DNA from: JAUXFK01 sp034189035
GTDB lineage: Bacteria; Desulfobacterota; UBA8473
NCBI GenBank assembly: GCA_034189035.1
Contig: JAXHVA010000013.1
Span: forward strand, 1-62,992
Direction: 5' to 3'
DNA length: 62,992 bases
The stretch's first letter is position 1. The number at the start of each line of letters is the position of its first letter. Under the pieces are notes generated by a model. The model saw nothing but the letters and a program-made list of their open reading frames with translations. It made no database searches and was not told the origin of the DNA. Positions 35,262 to 44,908 of this stretch are shown here, in pieces. A program made the translations under genes and the position numbers.

Positions 35262-36019
35262 GAAGAAGAAAGAAGGCAGGAAAAAAAGATGGTATGAAAA
35301 AAGGGATTTATGTATTGCCGAATCTTTTTACATCAATAAGTTTACTCTCTGGATTCTTTGCGATTATATCTGTGTTGGAAGGGAAATTTCAGTATGCAGC
35401 TACTGCAATACTCGTATCATTCCTTTTCGATGGGCTCGACGGCACTATTGCTCGGCTTACGAAAAGCACAAGCAGGTTTGGTATTGAATATGACTCTCTT
35501 TCCGACTTGGTTGCCTTTGGAATAGCGCCGAGTTTGCTGGTATTTACGTGGGCATTGCAACCATTCGGAAGATTCGGTTGGTTAGCTGCCTTTCTTTACG
35601 TTGCTTGTGGTGCACTTCGCCTGGCCAGATTCAACGTACAGGTAGATATAGTTAAGGGTGAGTTCACAGGTCTTCCCATACCGGCAGCGGCAAGCCTTAT
35701 CGCATCTACTGTACTTTTGTTTTATTACATTGGATATAATGAATCTACGAAGTATCTCACTATTTTAGCAATGATTTATATCCTCTCATTTTTGATGGTG
35801 AGCAACATTAAATACACGAGTTTCAAAGAACACGGTTTACTGAAAAGAAAACCCTTTAGCTTTTTGGTGACTCTTGTGCTTTTAATTATGGTTATCGTAG
35901 CTAGTCCTCAGGTAATGTTATTTTCTCTTTTTCTGACCTATGCCCTCTCCGGCCCCTTTTTTTTAATACCTTTTGAAAGGAGAAAGAGGGTTGGTGATTT
36001 AAATGAAAAAGAGACGTAG
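35258..36019 (+). CDS. pssA: CDP-diacylglycerol-serine O-phosphatidyltransferase
   Basis: A polytopic membrane protein of 253 residues with the CDP-alcohol phosphotransferase motif DGLDGTIARL...GIEYDSLSDLVAFG. It makes phosphatidylserine for Psd. The basic start MRRRKKAGKKDG precedes a second Met; either start is possible, but ATG 35258 overlaps the psd stop and fits translational coupling. The psd-pssA pair sits between ilvC and leuA, a conserved Deltaproteobacterial order as I recall it. Confidence 0.93.
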   Translation: MRRRKKAGKKDGMKKGIYVLPNLFTSISLLSGFFAIISVLEGKFQYAATAILVSFLFDGLDGTIARLTKSTSRFGIEYDSLSDLVAFGIAPSLLVFTWALQPFGRFGWLAAFLYVACGALRLARFNVQVDIVKGEFTGLPIPAAASLIASTVLLFYYIGYNESTKYLTILAMIYILSFLMVSNIKYTSFKEHGLLKRKPFSFLVTLVLLIMVIVASPQVMLFSLFLTYALSGPFFLIPFERRKRVGDLNEKET

Positions 36020-36166
36020 ATCCTCTGTTTATATTAGATATAGATAACATCCATCCTTAACTGATAAATTTAATTCAAGGTCAATGAAGGAGAAGGAATA
36101 TAGATCTAAGCCTGACATAGATTGCGCAAATAGGAATTTTGAATCGATATTAGATAGGAAAGGGAA

Positions 36167-37696
36167 ATGAAAGATATTGTTGAGATCTTCGATACAACAC
36201 TAAGAGACGGAGAGCAATCACCCGGTTTCAGCATGAATGTTGGTGAAAAGATAAGGCTTGCCAAACAATTAGAGAAGCTGAATGTAGATATAATTGAAGC
36301 AGGCTTTCCAATAAGCTCTATAGGAGATTTTGAGTCTGTAAAGGAGATTGCCAAGAAGATTAGAAAAACAAAGATTGCTGCTTTAGCACGAACGGATATC
36401 CGTGATATAGACCGTGCATGGGAAGCACTGAAGCCTGCACAGACCCCTATTATCCATATTGTTATTGCGACTTCTGATTTACATCTGAAATACAAGTTAA
36501 ATAAGAGCAAAGATGAGGTCCTTGATGCAGCGGTTAATGCTGTGAAACTTGCCAAAGCATATACTCCCTTTGTAGAATTTTCTGCTGAGGATGCAACCCG
36601 TAGTGATATTGACTATCTTTGTAGAGTATTTGAAGCAGTAATAGATGCTGGGGCAACGATCATAAATATACCGGATACAGTTGGCTATTGTATGCCCGAT
36701 GAATTTGGTTCCTTGATAAAGAATATCCGAGAAGGGGTAAATAATATTCATAAGTCTATCATAAGCGTACACTGTCATAATGATCTTGGTTTGGCTGTGG
36801 CAAATACTCTTGCAGCTATAAAGAATGGAGCAAGGAGAGTTGAGTGCACCATAAATGGCATCGGAGAGCGAGCGGGGAATGCCTCTTTAGAAGAGATTGT
36901 AATGGCTCTTCGGACAAGAACAGATTTTCATAGATGTGATACAAACATACATACAGAGCATATATACAATACAAGCAGGTTGCTTACTCATATAACTGGC
37001 ATAAGTGTACAACCCAATAAAGCCATAGTTGGGAATAATGCCTTTGCCCATGAGTCTGGCATTCATCAGGATGGGGTCTTAAAGGAAAGGGCAACCTATG
37101 AGATAATGACTCCTCAATCCATAGGGGTTTTCCAAAGCACTTTGGTACTAGGCAAACATTCTGGCAGACATGCATTTCGTGAAAGATTGAGAGAAATCGG
37201 ATATGAACTGTCCGAAGAAAACATGAAAATTGCGTTTAAACGTTTTAAAGAGTTGGCAGATAAAAAGAAGGAAGTCTTTGATGAGGATATAGAGGCGATT
37301 ATAATAGATGAAATCCTAAGGATACCAGATACATATAAATTGATATATCTCAATGTGATTAGCGGTAGTGTTACTGTACCTGTGGCTACTGTACAGATAG
37401 AGATAGAAGGAGAGGTCATACAGAAGGCTGGATTTGGGTCAGGTCCAATAGACGCAGTTTTTAAAACCATATCAGAGATTACAAAGACAGATTGTAAATT
37501 GGTACGGTACGCTGTAAATTCGATTACAGGTGGAACGGATGCCCTCGGGGAAGTTACGGTAAGGTTAGAAGAGGATGTAATTCAGGTAATTGGGCAGGGA
37601 GCGGATACTGATATCATTATGGCAAGTGCCAAAGCATTTGTAAATGCCTTAAATAGGCTTGCCTACAGAAAGAAACACCCAATTGTTATACAATAG
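36167..37696 (+). CDS. leuA: 2-Isopropylmalate synthase
   Basis: A protein of 509 residues. It has an HMGL-type TIM barrel with FDTTLRDGEQSPG and VHCHNDLGLAVANT, then a C-terminal LeuA regulatory domain that binds leucine (ITGGTDALGEVTVRLE). It condenses 2-oxoisovalerate with acetyl-CoA, the committed step to leucine. Length is typical of the longer, leucine-inhibited form. Followed after 147 bases by leuC. Confidence 0.95.
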   Translation: MKDIVEIFDTTLRDGEQSPGFSMNVGEKIRLAKQLEKLNVDIIEAGFPISSIGDFESVKEIAKKIRKTKIAALARTDIRDIDRAWEALKPAQTPIIHIVIATSDLHLKYKLNKSKDEVLDAAVNAVKLAKAYTPFVEFSAEDATRSDIDYLCRVFEAVIDAGATIINIPDTVGYCMPDEFGSLIKNIREGVNNIHKSIISVHCHNDLGLAVANTLAAIKNGARRVECTINGIGERAGNASLEEIVMALRTRTDFHRCDTNIHTEHIYNTSRLLTHITGISVQPNKAIVGNNAFAHESGIHQDGVLKERATYEIMTPQSIGVFQSTLVLGKHSGRHAFRERLREIGYELSEENMKIAFKRFKELADKKKEVFDEDIEAIIIDEILRIPDTYKLIYLNVISGSVTVPVATVQIEIEGEVIQKAGFGSGPIDAVFKTISEITKTDCKLVRYAVNSITGGTDALGEVTVRLEEDVIQVIGQGADTDIIMASAKAFVNALNRLAYRKKHPIVIQ

Positions 37697-37843
37697 GTAT
37701 CACTGTAGTGCCATGAAATACAAAACTATCAGAAGGCTTCAACGGCAGTGAAACTTTAATCCTCATTATTCAATTTAGCAAATACATGCTCATTTCTCGA
37801 TGGATACTGGTTAATCACACATTTTTGAGGTTGAACAATAGTA

Positions 37844-39103
37844 ATGGGAATGACTATAATACAAAAGATACTCGCTCATCATGCTGGGCAGCGTGAGGTC
37901 GAGTCTGGACAGATCATCAGTTGTAAAGTAGATATTATCCTGGGAAACGACATTACAGCCCCTATTGCAATTGAGGAGTTTAAGAAGGCAGGGGCTAAAA
38001 AGGTATATGATAGAGAAAGGGTCGTCCTTGTTTCAGATCATTTTGTTCCGAATAAGGATATCCGTTCTGCTAATCAAGCAAAGCGTATGGAGGAATTTGC
38101 TAAGGAGCAGGGTATATCCCATTATTACGGAGTGGGTGATATGGGTATTGAGCACGTTTTGCTTCCGGAAAAAGGAATCGTTCTCCCTGGAGACCTCGTG
38201 ATAGGAGCAGATAGCCATACATGTACCTATGGTGCATTAGGGGCATTTTCTACTGGTGTCGGTAGCACTGATCTCGCAGCAGCAATGATTTCTGGCGAGA
38301 CCTGGCTCAAAGTTCCCCAGACAATGAAGTTTGTCTATAAAGGAGAACTCAACAAGTGGGTGGACGGCAAAGATCTCATCATGTATACTATAGGGGATAT
38401 TGGGGTTGATGGTGCCCTATATAAGACGATGGAGTTTGCCGGGGAAGTTATTAAAAGTCTCCCAATGGCCGGAAGACTAACTATGGCCAATATGGCAATT
38501 GAAGCTGGGGCAAAGAGCGGAATAATAGTCCCAGACAGTATCACAGAAGAATATGTTAAAGACAGAGCAAAAAGAGAGTATAGGTTCTATACTAGTGATA
38601 AAGATGCAACGTATTGTGATACAAAGGAATATGATGTATCAAAGATTGAGCCTCAGGTTGCTTTTCCCCATCTTCCGGAAAATGTAAGGGGTATAAGCGA
38701 AGCAGGGGATGTCCATATCGACCAAGTATTTATCGGCTCTTGTACAAATGGAAAATTGGAAGATTTAAGGGTAGCAGCTCAAGTCCTGAAGGGGAAAAGG
38801 GTAGCACCATATACACGTTTAATCGTTATTCCGGCGACTCAATGGATCTATAAGCAGTGCATCAAGGAGGGACTATTAGACATCTTTATAGATGCTAAGG
38901 CCGCGGTGAGCACCCCGACATGTGGTCCATGTCTTGGTGGTCATATGGGGGTTCTGGCCAAAGGAGAGCGCGCAGTGGCCACAACGAACAGAAACTTTAT
39001 AGGGAGAATGGGGGACCCTGAAAGCGAGGTCTATCTGACGAATCCAGCAATCGCTGCAGCCTCGGCTGTACTTGGAAGAATTGGAAGCCCGGAAGAACTC
39101 TAA
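37844..39103 (+). CDS. leuC: 3-Isopropylmalate dehydratase large subunit
   Basis: An aconitase-family protein of 419 residues with cluster-binding cysteines in GSCTNGKLEDL and TPTCGPCLGGHMG, plus GADSHTCTYGALGAF. This is the shorter, archaeal-type LeuC/HacA form that works with a separate small subunit. ATG 37844 and 37850 are both possible starts. With LeuD it isomerises 2- to 3-isopropylmalate. leuD follows 17 bases later. Confidence 0.95.
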   Translation: MGMTIIQKILAHHAGQREVESGQIISCKVDIILGNDITAPIAIEEFKKAGAKKVYDRERVVLVSDHFVPNKDIRSANQAKRMEEFAKEQGISHYYGVGDMGIEHVLLPEKGIVLPGDLVIGADSHTCTYGALGAFSTGVGSTDLAAAMISGETWLKVPQTMKFVYKGELNKWVDGKDLIMYTIGDIGVDGALYKTMEFAGEVIKSLPMAGRLTMANMAIEAGAKSGIIVPDSITEEYVKDRAKREYRFYTSDKDATYCDTKEYDVSKIEPQVAFPHLPENVRGISEAGDVHIDQVFIGSCTNGKLEDLRVAAQVLKGKRVAPYTRLIVIPATQWIYKQCIKEGLLDIFIDAKAAVSTPTCGPCLGGHMGVLAKGERAVATTNRNFIGRMGDPESEVYLTNPAIAAASAVLGRIGSPEEL

Positions 39104-39120
39104 TCTATCAGGAGATAAGG

Positions 39121-39621
39121 ATGAGATTCAAAGGGAGAGTCTTGAAGTTTGGTTCAGACATTGATACGGATGTGATTATCCCTGCTCGTTATTTGAATAC
39201 AACAGACCCTGAGGAATTAGGAAAACACTGTATGGAAGATATTGATCCTTCTTTTGTTCAGAAAGTAAAGAAAGGTGATATACTCTTTGCGCAGAAGAAC
39301 TTCGGTTGTGGATCATCAAGGGAGCATGCCCCGATTGCTATCAAAGCAGCCGGTATATCCTGTGTTGTTGCCAAGAGTTTTGCCAGGATATTCTATCGAA
39401 ACTCATTTAATATGGCCCTTCCTATACTGGAATGTCCTGAGGCTGTTGATATCACCGAGGAAGGGGATGAAGTTGAGGTGGATTTAAATAGGGGGGAGAT
39501 CATAAATCACACAAGGAAAAAAACCTTCACGTGTCGGCCTATACCACCTTTCATGCAGGAGTTGGTAGAGAGTGGAGGATTGATCGGATATATAACAAAA
39601 AAGTATGGATTGCAAAAGTGA
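39121..39621 (+). CDS. leuD: 3-Isopropylmalate dehydratase small subunit
   Basis: A swivel-domain subunit of 166 residues with DIDTDVIIPARYLNT and the substrate-binding FGCGSSREHAPIAIK. It matches the short archaeal-type LeuC/LeuD pair. Its stop overlaps the GTG start of leuB by 3 bases (GTGA). Confidence 0.95.
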   Translation: MRFKGRVLKFGSDIDTDVIIPARYLNTTDPEELGKHCMEDIDPSFVQKVKKGDILFAQKNFGCGSSREHAPIAIKAAGISCVVAKSFARIFYRNSFNMALPILECPEAVDITEEGDEVEVDLNRGEIINHTRKKTFTCRPIPPFMQELVESGGLIGYITKKYGLQK

Positions 39622-40703
39622 TTAATAAGAAAACGAATAAAAGAAGATATCGCATTGCAGTGATACCCGGTGATGGTACAGGGCCGGAAGTCGTTACTGA
39701 AGGACTCAAGGTCTTAAAGACAGCATCAGAGATATCTGGATTCAACTATGATCTTATAGAGTATGATTTGGGTGGGGAAAGGTATCTGCGCACCGGTGAA
39801 ACCCTACCGGATTCGGTCGTTCAAGAACTTAAACAGACAGATGCAATTTATTTAGGCGCTATAGGCCATCCTGATGTAAAACCTGGAATTTTAGAGAGGG
39901 GTATACTGCTCAGGCTTAGATCTTTACTCGATCAATATATAAATTTAAGGCCTGTAAAACTATACCCTGGTGTAGAAACCCCGCTTAAAGATAAAGGGCC
40001 TGATGATATTGATTTTGTAGTGGTTCGAGAAAACACAGAGGGTTTTTATGTTGGTTCCGGTGGGTTTTTAAGGAAAGGAACATCCGATGAGGTGGCAATA
40101 CAGGAGTCAATAAATACAAGAAAGGGTGTAGAGAGGTGTTTGAGATATGCCTTTGAATTGTGTCAAAAGAGAAACAAGGGCAAGAAACTCACTCTTTGCG
40201 GTAAGACAAATGTATTGACCTATGCTTTCTCCCTTTGGGAGAGAACCTTTCGCGAAGTTTCAAAAGACTATCCTGATATTGAGACCGATTATGCCCATGT
40301 TGATGCGATCTCAATGTGGTTTATAAAGAATCCTGATTGGTTTGATGTTGTTGTTACAGACAATATGTTTGGAGATATTATCACGGATATAGGGGCAATA
40401 ATTCAGGGTGGGATGGGCGTAGCAGCTGGTGCAAATATTAACCCTGAAGGTGTTTCCATGTTCGAGCCTATTGGAGGTTCTGCTCCAAAGTACACAGGAA
40501 AGAATGTGATAAATCCCATAGCCGCTATTTCAGCCTGTCAATTGATGTTGGAAAATCTGGGAGAGATTGATTCTTCAAAACTCATTGAGAATGCAATTAT
40601 TATGGTACTTACAAAGAATATAAAGGGCCTGTCCGCTGGACAGATGGGATACGGCACCAGAGAAATCGGTGATTTAGTCCTAGAATATATGAAAAAGATT
40701 TAG
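39618..40703 (+). CDS. leuB: 3-Isopropylmalate dehydrogenase
   Basis: A protein of 361 residues from GTG 39618; a longer frame opens inside leuD but only after this GTG does it match the family (RIAVIPGDGTGPEVV). Substrate and metal residues: LLRLRSLLDQYINLRP, VVRENTEGFYVG, DNMFGDIITDIGA, GGSAPKYTGKN. It oxidatively decarboxylates 3-isopropylmalate with NAD. Relatives act on tartrate or homoisocitrate; the leuACD context favours LeuB. Confidence 0.9.
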   Translation: MINKKTNKRRYRIAVIPGDGTGPEVVTEGLKVLKTASEISGFNYDLIEYDLGGERYLRTGETLPDSVVQELKQTDAIYLGAIGHPDVKPGILERGILLRLRSLLDQYINLRPVKLYPGVETPLKDKGPDDIDFVVVRENTEGFYVGSGGFLRKGTSDEVAIQESINTRKGVERCLRYAFELCQKRNKGKKLTLCGKTNVLTYAFSLWERTFREVSKDYPDIETDYAHVDAISMWFIKNPDWFDVVVTDNMFGDIITDIGAIIQGGMGVAAGANINPEGVSMFEPIGGSAPKYTGKNVINPIAAISACQLMLENLGEIDSSKLIENAIIMVLTKNIKGLSAGQMGYGTREIGDLVLEYMKKI

Positions 40704-40716
40704 GGAGATTTACATT

Positions 40717-41739
40717 ATGAATAAAGAGGGCTATAGTGTTGCAGTGGCTGGAGCGACAGGGGCAGTTGGTAGAGAGATGATAAAGATACTTGAGCAAAGG
40801 TGTTTTCCTGTAGATAAGATCAGGTTTTTAGCCTCTAGTCGGTCAGCGGGCTCTTTTATTGAATTTTGCAACCAAGATGTAAAGGTCGAACTCCTCGAAA
40901 GGGATTCTTTTGAAGGAATGGATATTGCTCTATTTTCAGCAGGCGGTTCGATCAGCGAAGAATATGCTCCTTTTGCTGCTCAATCAGGCTGCATAGTAGT
41001 GGATAACTCAAGTGCCTTCAGGATGGATCCTGATGTTCCTCTAGTTGTACCCGAGATAAATCCTCATGCTATTGGTCAGTTTAACAACAGAGGAATTATT
41101 GCGAATCCAAACTGTTCTACAATACAGATGGTTATGGCACTCAAACCCATTCACGATGTAGCGAGGATTAAGAGGGTCGTTGTTTCAACGTATCAGGCAG
41201 TATCTGGAACAGGAAAGAAAGGTATAGACGAACTCAAGGATCAGGTAAAGGATATCCTGAGTTTCCAAAGCATAGAATGTAATGCTTATCCCCATCAGAT
41301 AGCATTTAACTGCCTTCCGCAAATTGATGTTTTTCTTGAAAATGGCTATACAAAAGAAGAGATCAAGATGGTTAATGAGACAAAGAAGATACTTGAGGAT
41401 GATTCGATTCGGATAACTGCTACTACAGTGAGGGTACCTGTGTTTTATGGACACAGTGAATCGGTCAATATCGAGACACAGAAGAAGATATCAGTTCTTC
41501 AGGTCAGGGAGTTGCTCTCTCAGGCTCAAGGGATAGTAGTTGTCGATGATCCCGCGTCTTCGATGTATCCTTTACCTATTCGTGCTGCTGGCAAAGACGA
41601 TACTTTTGTCGGTAGAATTCGAGAAGACGAATCCATAGAAAATGGGATAAATATGTGGATTGTCTCTGATAACCTTAGAAAAGGTGCTGCCTTAAATGCT
41701 GTTCAGATTGCTGAGGTTCTTATAAGAGACTTTACTTGA
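40717..41739 (+). CDS. asd: Aspartate-semialdehyde dehydrogenase
   Basis: A protein of 340 residues with VAVAGATGAVGREMIKIL (NADP loop), the catalytic Cys in NPNCSTIQMV, and SGTGKKGIDEL. It reduces aspartyl phosphate to the semialdehyde, the branch point to Lys, Met, Thr and diaminopimelate. It closes the ilv-psd-pss-leu-asd run, 13 bases after leuB. Confidence 0.95.
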   Translation: MNKEGYSVAVAGATGAVGREMIKILEQRCFPVDKIRFLASSRSAGSFIEFCNQDVKVELLERDSFEGMDIALFSAGGSISEEYAPFAAQSGCIVVDNSSAFRMDPDVPLVVPEINPHAIGQFNNRGIIANPNCSTIQMVMALKPIHDVARIKRVVVSTYQAVSGTGKKGIDELKDQVKDILSFQSIECNAYPHQIAFNCLPQIDVFLENGYTKEEIKMVNETKKILEDDSIRITATTVRVPVFYGHSESVNIETQKKISVLQVRELLSQAQGIVVVDDPASSMYPLPIRAAGKDDTFVGRIREDESIENGINMWIVSDNLRKGAALNAVQIAEVLIRDFT

Positions 41740-41960
41740 AAAAACTCAGTGCAACACTTTCTTACTTAGAGAGGCCATAAGAGAGCTTCGATTGAAAGAA
41801 GTCAAATCAGAAACCTCGTCAAAGACCAGCCAAATAATTATTATCGCAAAACACATATAAAAGTAAGCTAAGTTTTTAATCATGATATGAAAGGGCTTGA
41901 GGAGTTGATAGATATCAGGGAGTTTGTCGGAGCGAATATACTTAATTTTATAAAAAAATC

Positions 41961-41987
41961 TTGACATTTTGTAATATGTGGTATAAA
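41961..41987 (+). promoter_or_regulatory. Extended -10 promoter before the small acidic ORF
   Basis: TTGACA (41961-41966) and TATAAA (41982-41987) are 15 bases apart, which is short, but a TG one base before the -10 makes an extended -10. Transcription would start about 43 bases before the small ORF at 42038. Confidence 0.45.
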
Positions 41988-42037
41988 AAGAAATGTTTTA
42001 TTAATCCTTTATTGGATAATTAACACAAGGAGCTTTT

Positions 42038-42115
42038 ATGGATACCTCGGATGAGGATGAAGATGAGGCAGACAAAAAGAGGGTAGTCTTTGGGAAAATG
42101 GTGGATTGGGGATAG
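42038..42115 (+). CDS. 25-residue acidic small protein
   Basis: ATG 42038 lies eight bases after an AAGGAG site and behind a plausible promoter. The sequence starts MDTSDEDEDEADKKR and ends in a Trp-Gly pair, with seven acidic residues in the first ten. No family is recognised. Good initiation signals make it a fair candidate for a real small protein, but at this length chance cannot be excluded. Confidence 0.4.
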   Translation: MDTSDEDEDEADKKRVVFGKMVDWG

Positions 42116-42522
42116 CGATATGCTTAAATAGTCCAAGAACCCCATTCATTACTGCCTACCATTTTTTCTATCCGTCCAGTCAATAGATCTGGAAGAAACG
42201 ATTCTTTAGTCTCCCAATATTCTTGAGTAATTTTTTTTTAAGCAGCTCCATTAATAACGTGCTTCTATAGTTGTTTTTTTAAGGGGCAAAAACCCAAGTT
42301 CTAAATCCGAAAGGATAATTGCTATCAGGTGGATAGCACCTTTGGCCATGAAGCAGTTATCCGAGATGTCCTATTGCATAAGTCAACTATTCAAAAATAA
42401 AAAAGGTTATATGCATGAAATAAGGACATGGAATTTGATTGAGATAAAGGATAGAGCTTACTTTTTGCTTCCACATTATAATTGAATAGATATCAATTTA
42501 GATTGAAGGAGGTATGAGGGAG

Positions 42523-42948
42523 ATGCATGGTTTTGGACAACATCTAATGTTGGATGGATACAGCATCGATAGTGCGAAGCTAAAAGACATTGAATTTATC
42601 TATAATTTTTTAGACACCTTTCCTGACAGGATATCAATGACTAAGATTATGCCTCCATATGTATTTAAATACGTCGGGAAAAAACCTGAGGATTGGGGAT
42701 TGTCAGGGGTTGTCCTTATAGCGGAAAGCCATATCAGTATTCATACATTCCCTTCAAAGCAGTTTTTGAGTATCGATATATTTTCTTGTAAGAAGTTTGA
42801 TTCGAAAGACAGCATATCTTTTATAGAGGAGATATTTGGTCTAAAGAAAACCGAAGTTAACCTTTTAGACAGGGGTTTAGAGTTCCCAAAAGATATACGC
42901 CTTGCAACTGATATTGTATATAAGGAACGGCTGAATCTAGTAGGTTAG
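42523..42948 (+). CDS. speD: S-adenosylmethionine decarboxylase proenzyme (class 1B)
   Basis: A protein of about 141 residues. I choose ATG 42523, ten bases after AAGGAGG; ATG 42514 is only one base from it. The self-processing site is the Glu-Ser of AESHISIHTF, which yields the pyruvoyl cofactor, and the catalytic Cys follows in FSCKKF. It makes decarboxylated SAM, the aminopropyl donor. It starts the operon speD-DHS-like-speB; no classical speE is adjacent. Confidence 0.92.
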   Translation: MHGFGQHLMLDGYSIDSAKLKDIEFIYNFLDTFPDRISMTKIMPPYVFKYVGKKPEDWGLSGVVLIAESHISIHTFPSKQFLSIDIFSCKKFDSKDSISFIEEIFGLKKTEVNLLDRGLEFPKDIRLATDIVYKERLNLVG

Positions 42949-42958
42949 AGGAAATAAT

Positions 42959-43987
42959 ATGGACGATCTTTTACAAACACCGGTGTCTCCTATAAAAATA
43001 GAAGACTCTCCTGATTTACAGAAGCTGATACAAAGGATGGGGAAGACAGCTTTTCAGGGCAAGAGTATTTCCCTTGCGAAAGACATATGGGTCAATATGT
43101 TAAAGGATGACACAACTGTTTTTCTCGGTTTGGCCGGGGCTATGGTACCTGCAGGGATGAGAAAGCTGATTGCATCTTTGATAAAAAATAGAATGATAGA
43201 CTGTATCGTCTCGACTGGAGCAAATCTTTTTCATGACTGTCATGAAACCCTTGGAAGGTTTCATTGGCAGGGAAGCCCCCATGTCGATGATAAGCAGCTT
43301 TTTCAGGAAGGCATAGACAGGATATACGATGTCTTCGCAAGGGAGAAGGAATTTGATAAGACCGATGATTTTATAGAAAATTGGGTTACTGAGCTAGAAC
43401 AGGATCGGCCGTATACTACCAGAGAATTCCTCTATCTTTTGGGTGAAAAACTTTCAAATGCAGGAACAGAAGAAGGGATATTAACTTCCGCTTTTAAGGC
43501 AAATGTCCCTATATACTGTCCAGCGATTGCGGACAGTTCTATTGGTATCTCTATTGCACTGGGAAGGCGGGCTGGGACCAATAGTTTGCAGTTGGATACA
43601 ATATATGATGTTTTAGAATTGACCGAGATTGTAATTGTTTCTGAATCAACAGGTGTCATTTATGTAGGTGGTGGTGTGCCGAAGAACTTTATACAACAGG
43701 CCCAAGTCGTGGCTCGTTTTTTAGATGAGAAGAAGGCGGATGGACATAAATATGGGATTCAAATCTCAACTGATGCCCCTCACTGGGGCGGACTGAGTGG
43801 TTGTACATTCCAAGAGGCAAAATCGTGGGGCAAGATAGCAAATGAAGCCTTATGCGTTTCTGTATACTCAGATGCTACGATAGCCCTTCCCATAATAGCC
43901 AGTGTCGCTTTAAGCGATTCAAAGGAATTACTGGAAAGAAGGAAGTTCCCGAAGTTTAAGATGGGAAGAAATTTGGAGGTATTATAG
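42959..43987 (+). CDS. Deoxyhypusine-synthase-like enzyme
   Basis: A protein of 342 residues of the DHS family: FLGLAGAMVPAGMRKLIASL, DCIVSTGANLFHDCHE, and the region SWGKIANEA carrying the active-site lysine that forms the imine intermediate. Eukaryotic DHS moves the aminobutyl group of spermidine to eIF5A. Bacteria have no eIF5A, and bacterial homologues are thought to make homospermidine or act on other amines. Placement between speD and a ureohydrolase supports a polyamine role. Start ATG behind AGAGGA, 10 bases after speD. The precise product is not established. Confidence 0.88.
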   Translation: MDDLLQTPVSPIKIEDSPDLQKLIQRMGKTAFQGKSISLAKDIWVNMLKDDTTVFLGLAGAMVPAGMRKLIASLIKNRMIDCIVSTGANLFHDCHETLGRFHWQGSPHVDDKQLFQEGIDRIYDVFAREKEFDKTDDFIENWVTELEQDRPYTTREFLYLLGEKLSNAGTEEGILTSAFKANVPIYCPAIADSSIGISIALGRRAGTNSLQLDTIYDVLELTEIVIVSESTGVIYVGGGVPKNFIQQAQVVARFLDEKKADGHKYGIQISTDAPHWGGLSGCTFQEAKSWGKIANEALCVSVYSDATIALPIIASVALSDSKELLERRKFPKFKMGRNLEVL

Positions 43988-43993
43988 TCTGTT

Positions 43994-44908
43994 TTGTTTA
44001 CTTCAAAAGAGAAGAGGTTATTCGCAAGTAAATTATTTACACCATTCAACTTTGGTGGATTGCCTGAAGAGTTTTCCGAACTGGATACTTCAAAGGCAAT
44101 CGTTCTACCCGTCCCTTATGATCAGACGGTCTCGTTTCGCGCTGGAGCAAGGGAAGGTCCTAAGGCGATTATAAGTGCCTCAGCTTATATAGAATTATAT
44201 GATGAGGAACTCGATATTGAAACGTATAAGGCCGGGATTCATACCATAAATGAGTTAGAGCCTGAAATGTCTGGTCCCAAGGGGATGTTTAAGAGGGTAT
44301 ATGAAGTCGTTTCTCAATTAAATCAGAAGGGGAAACTCATAGTGATATTGGGGGGGGAACACTCTATAAGCATTGGAGCTGTCAAGGCATTATCAGAGGA
44401 GTATCAAAACTTAAGCGTCCTCCAGCTCGATGCTCATACAGATCTCAGAGATTCTTATTGTGAGACCAAATACAATCATGCAACTGTAATGAGAAGAATC
44501 ATGGATTATGCATCTACAGTACATGTTGGTATCAGAAGCCTTTCAAAAGAGGAGATGGATTTCATAAAGATCAGAGGCCTTCCAGTTTTCTTTGAGAGGG
44601 ATATTATGAAAGGAGGGCAATTCTTAGAAGAGATGATATCCCATCTTTCGAGAAACGTTTACATAACATTGGACCTGGATGTTTTGAGTCCGGCGATTAT
44701 GCCTTCGGTAGGTACACCAGAGCCAGGAGGACTAGGCTGGCATGAATTGCTGGAGATTATAAGAGAGGTTGCAAAAAGAAGGAGGATTGTAGGGTTTGAT
44801 GTGGTGGAACTCTGTCCTATTCCAGGAATCATTGCGCCAGATTTCCTGGCGGCTAAACTCGTATACAAGATGTTGGGGTATTCTCTTTTTATGAAGGAAA
44901 GGGAGTGA
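43994..44908 (+). CDS. speB: Agmatinase-family ureohydrolase
   Basis: A protein of 304 residues with a complete binuclear manganese site: GGEHSIS, LQLDAHTDLRD, and TLDLDVLSP. The family hydrolyses agmatine, or in some bacteria N1-aminopropylagmatine, releasing urea. Given SpeD upstream, the aminopropylagmatine route to spermidine is a real alternative. TTG start with a distant GGAGG. The stop overlaps the next gene (GTGA), so the exporter set downstream is probably co-transcribed. Confidence 0.88.
   Translation: MFTSKEKRLFASKLFTPFNFGGLPEEFSELDTSKAIVLPVPYDQTVSFRAGAREGPKAIISASAYIELYDEELDIETYKAGIHTINELEPEMSGPKGMFKRVYEVVSQLNQKGKLIVILGGEHSISIGAVKALSEEYQNLSVLQLDAHTDLRDSYCETKYNHATVMRRIMDYASTVHVGIRSLSKEEMDFIKIRGLPVFFERDIMKGGQFLEEMISHLSRNVYITLDLDVLSPAIMPSVGTPEPGGLGWHELLEIIREVAKRRRIVGFDVVELCPIPGIIAPDFLAAKLVYKMLGYSLFMKERE

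Larger units (their letters stand above)
41740..42522. other. Long intergenic region between asd and speD
   Basis: About 780 bases without a normal-sized gene. It holds an extended -10 promoter near 41961-41987 and a 25-codon acidic ORF (42038-42115). A minus-strand frame near 42240-42130 reads QEYWETKESFLPDLLTG and then RIEKMVGSNEWGSWT before a stop, possibly a gene remnant broken at a nine-A run. A small hairpin (GCTATC/GATAGC, 42321-42337) is also present. It has the look of a decayed gene region. Confidence 0.4.

Noticed and set aside
41746..41967. 73-codon minus-strand frame after asd
   Set aside because: Hydrophobic but without a ribosome site; it ends in a promoter-like stretch and matches no family I know.
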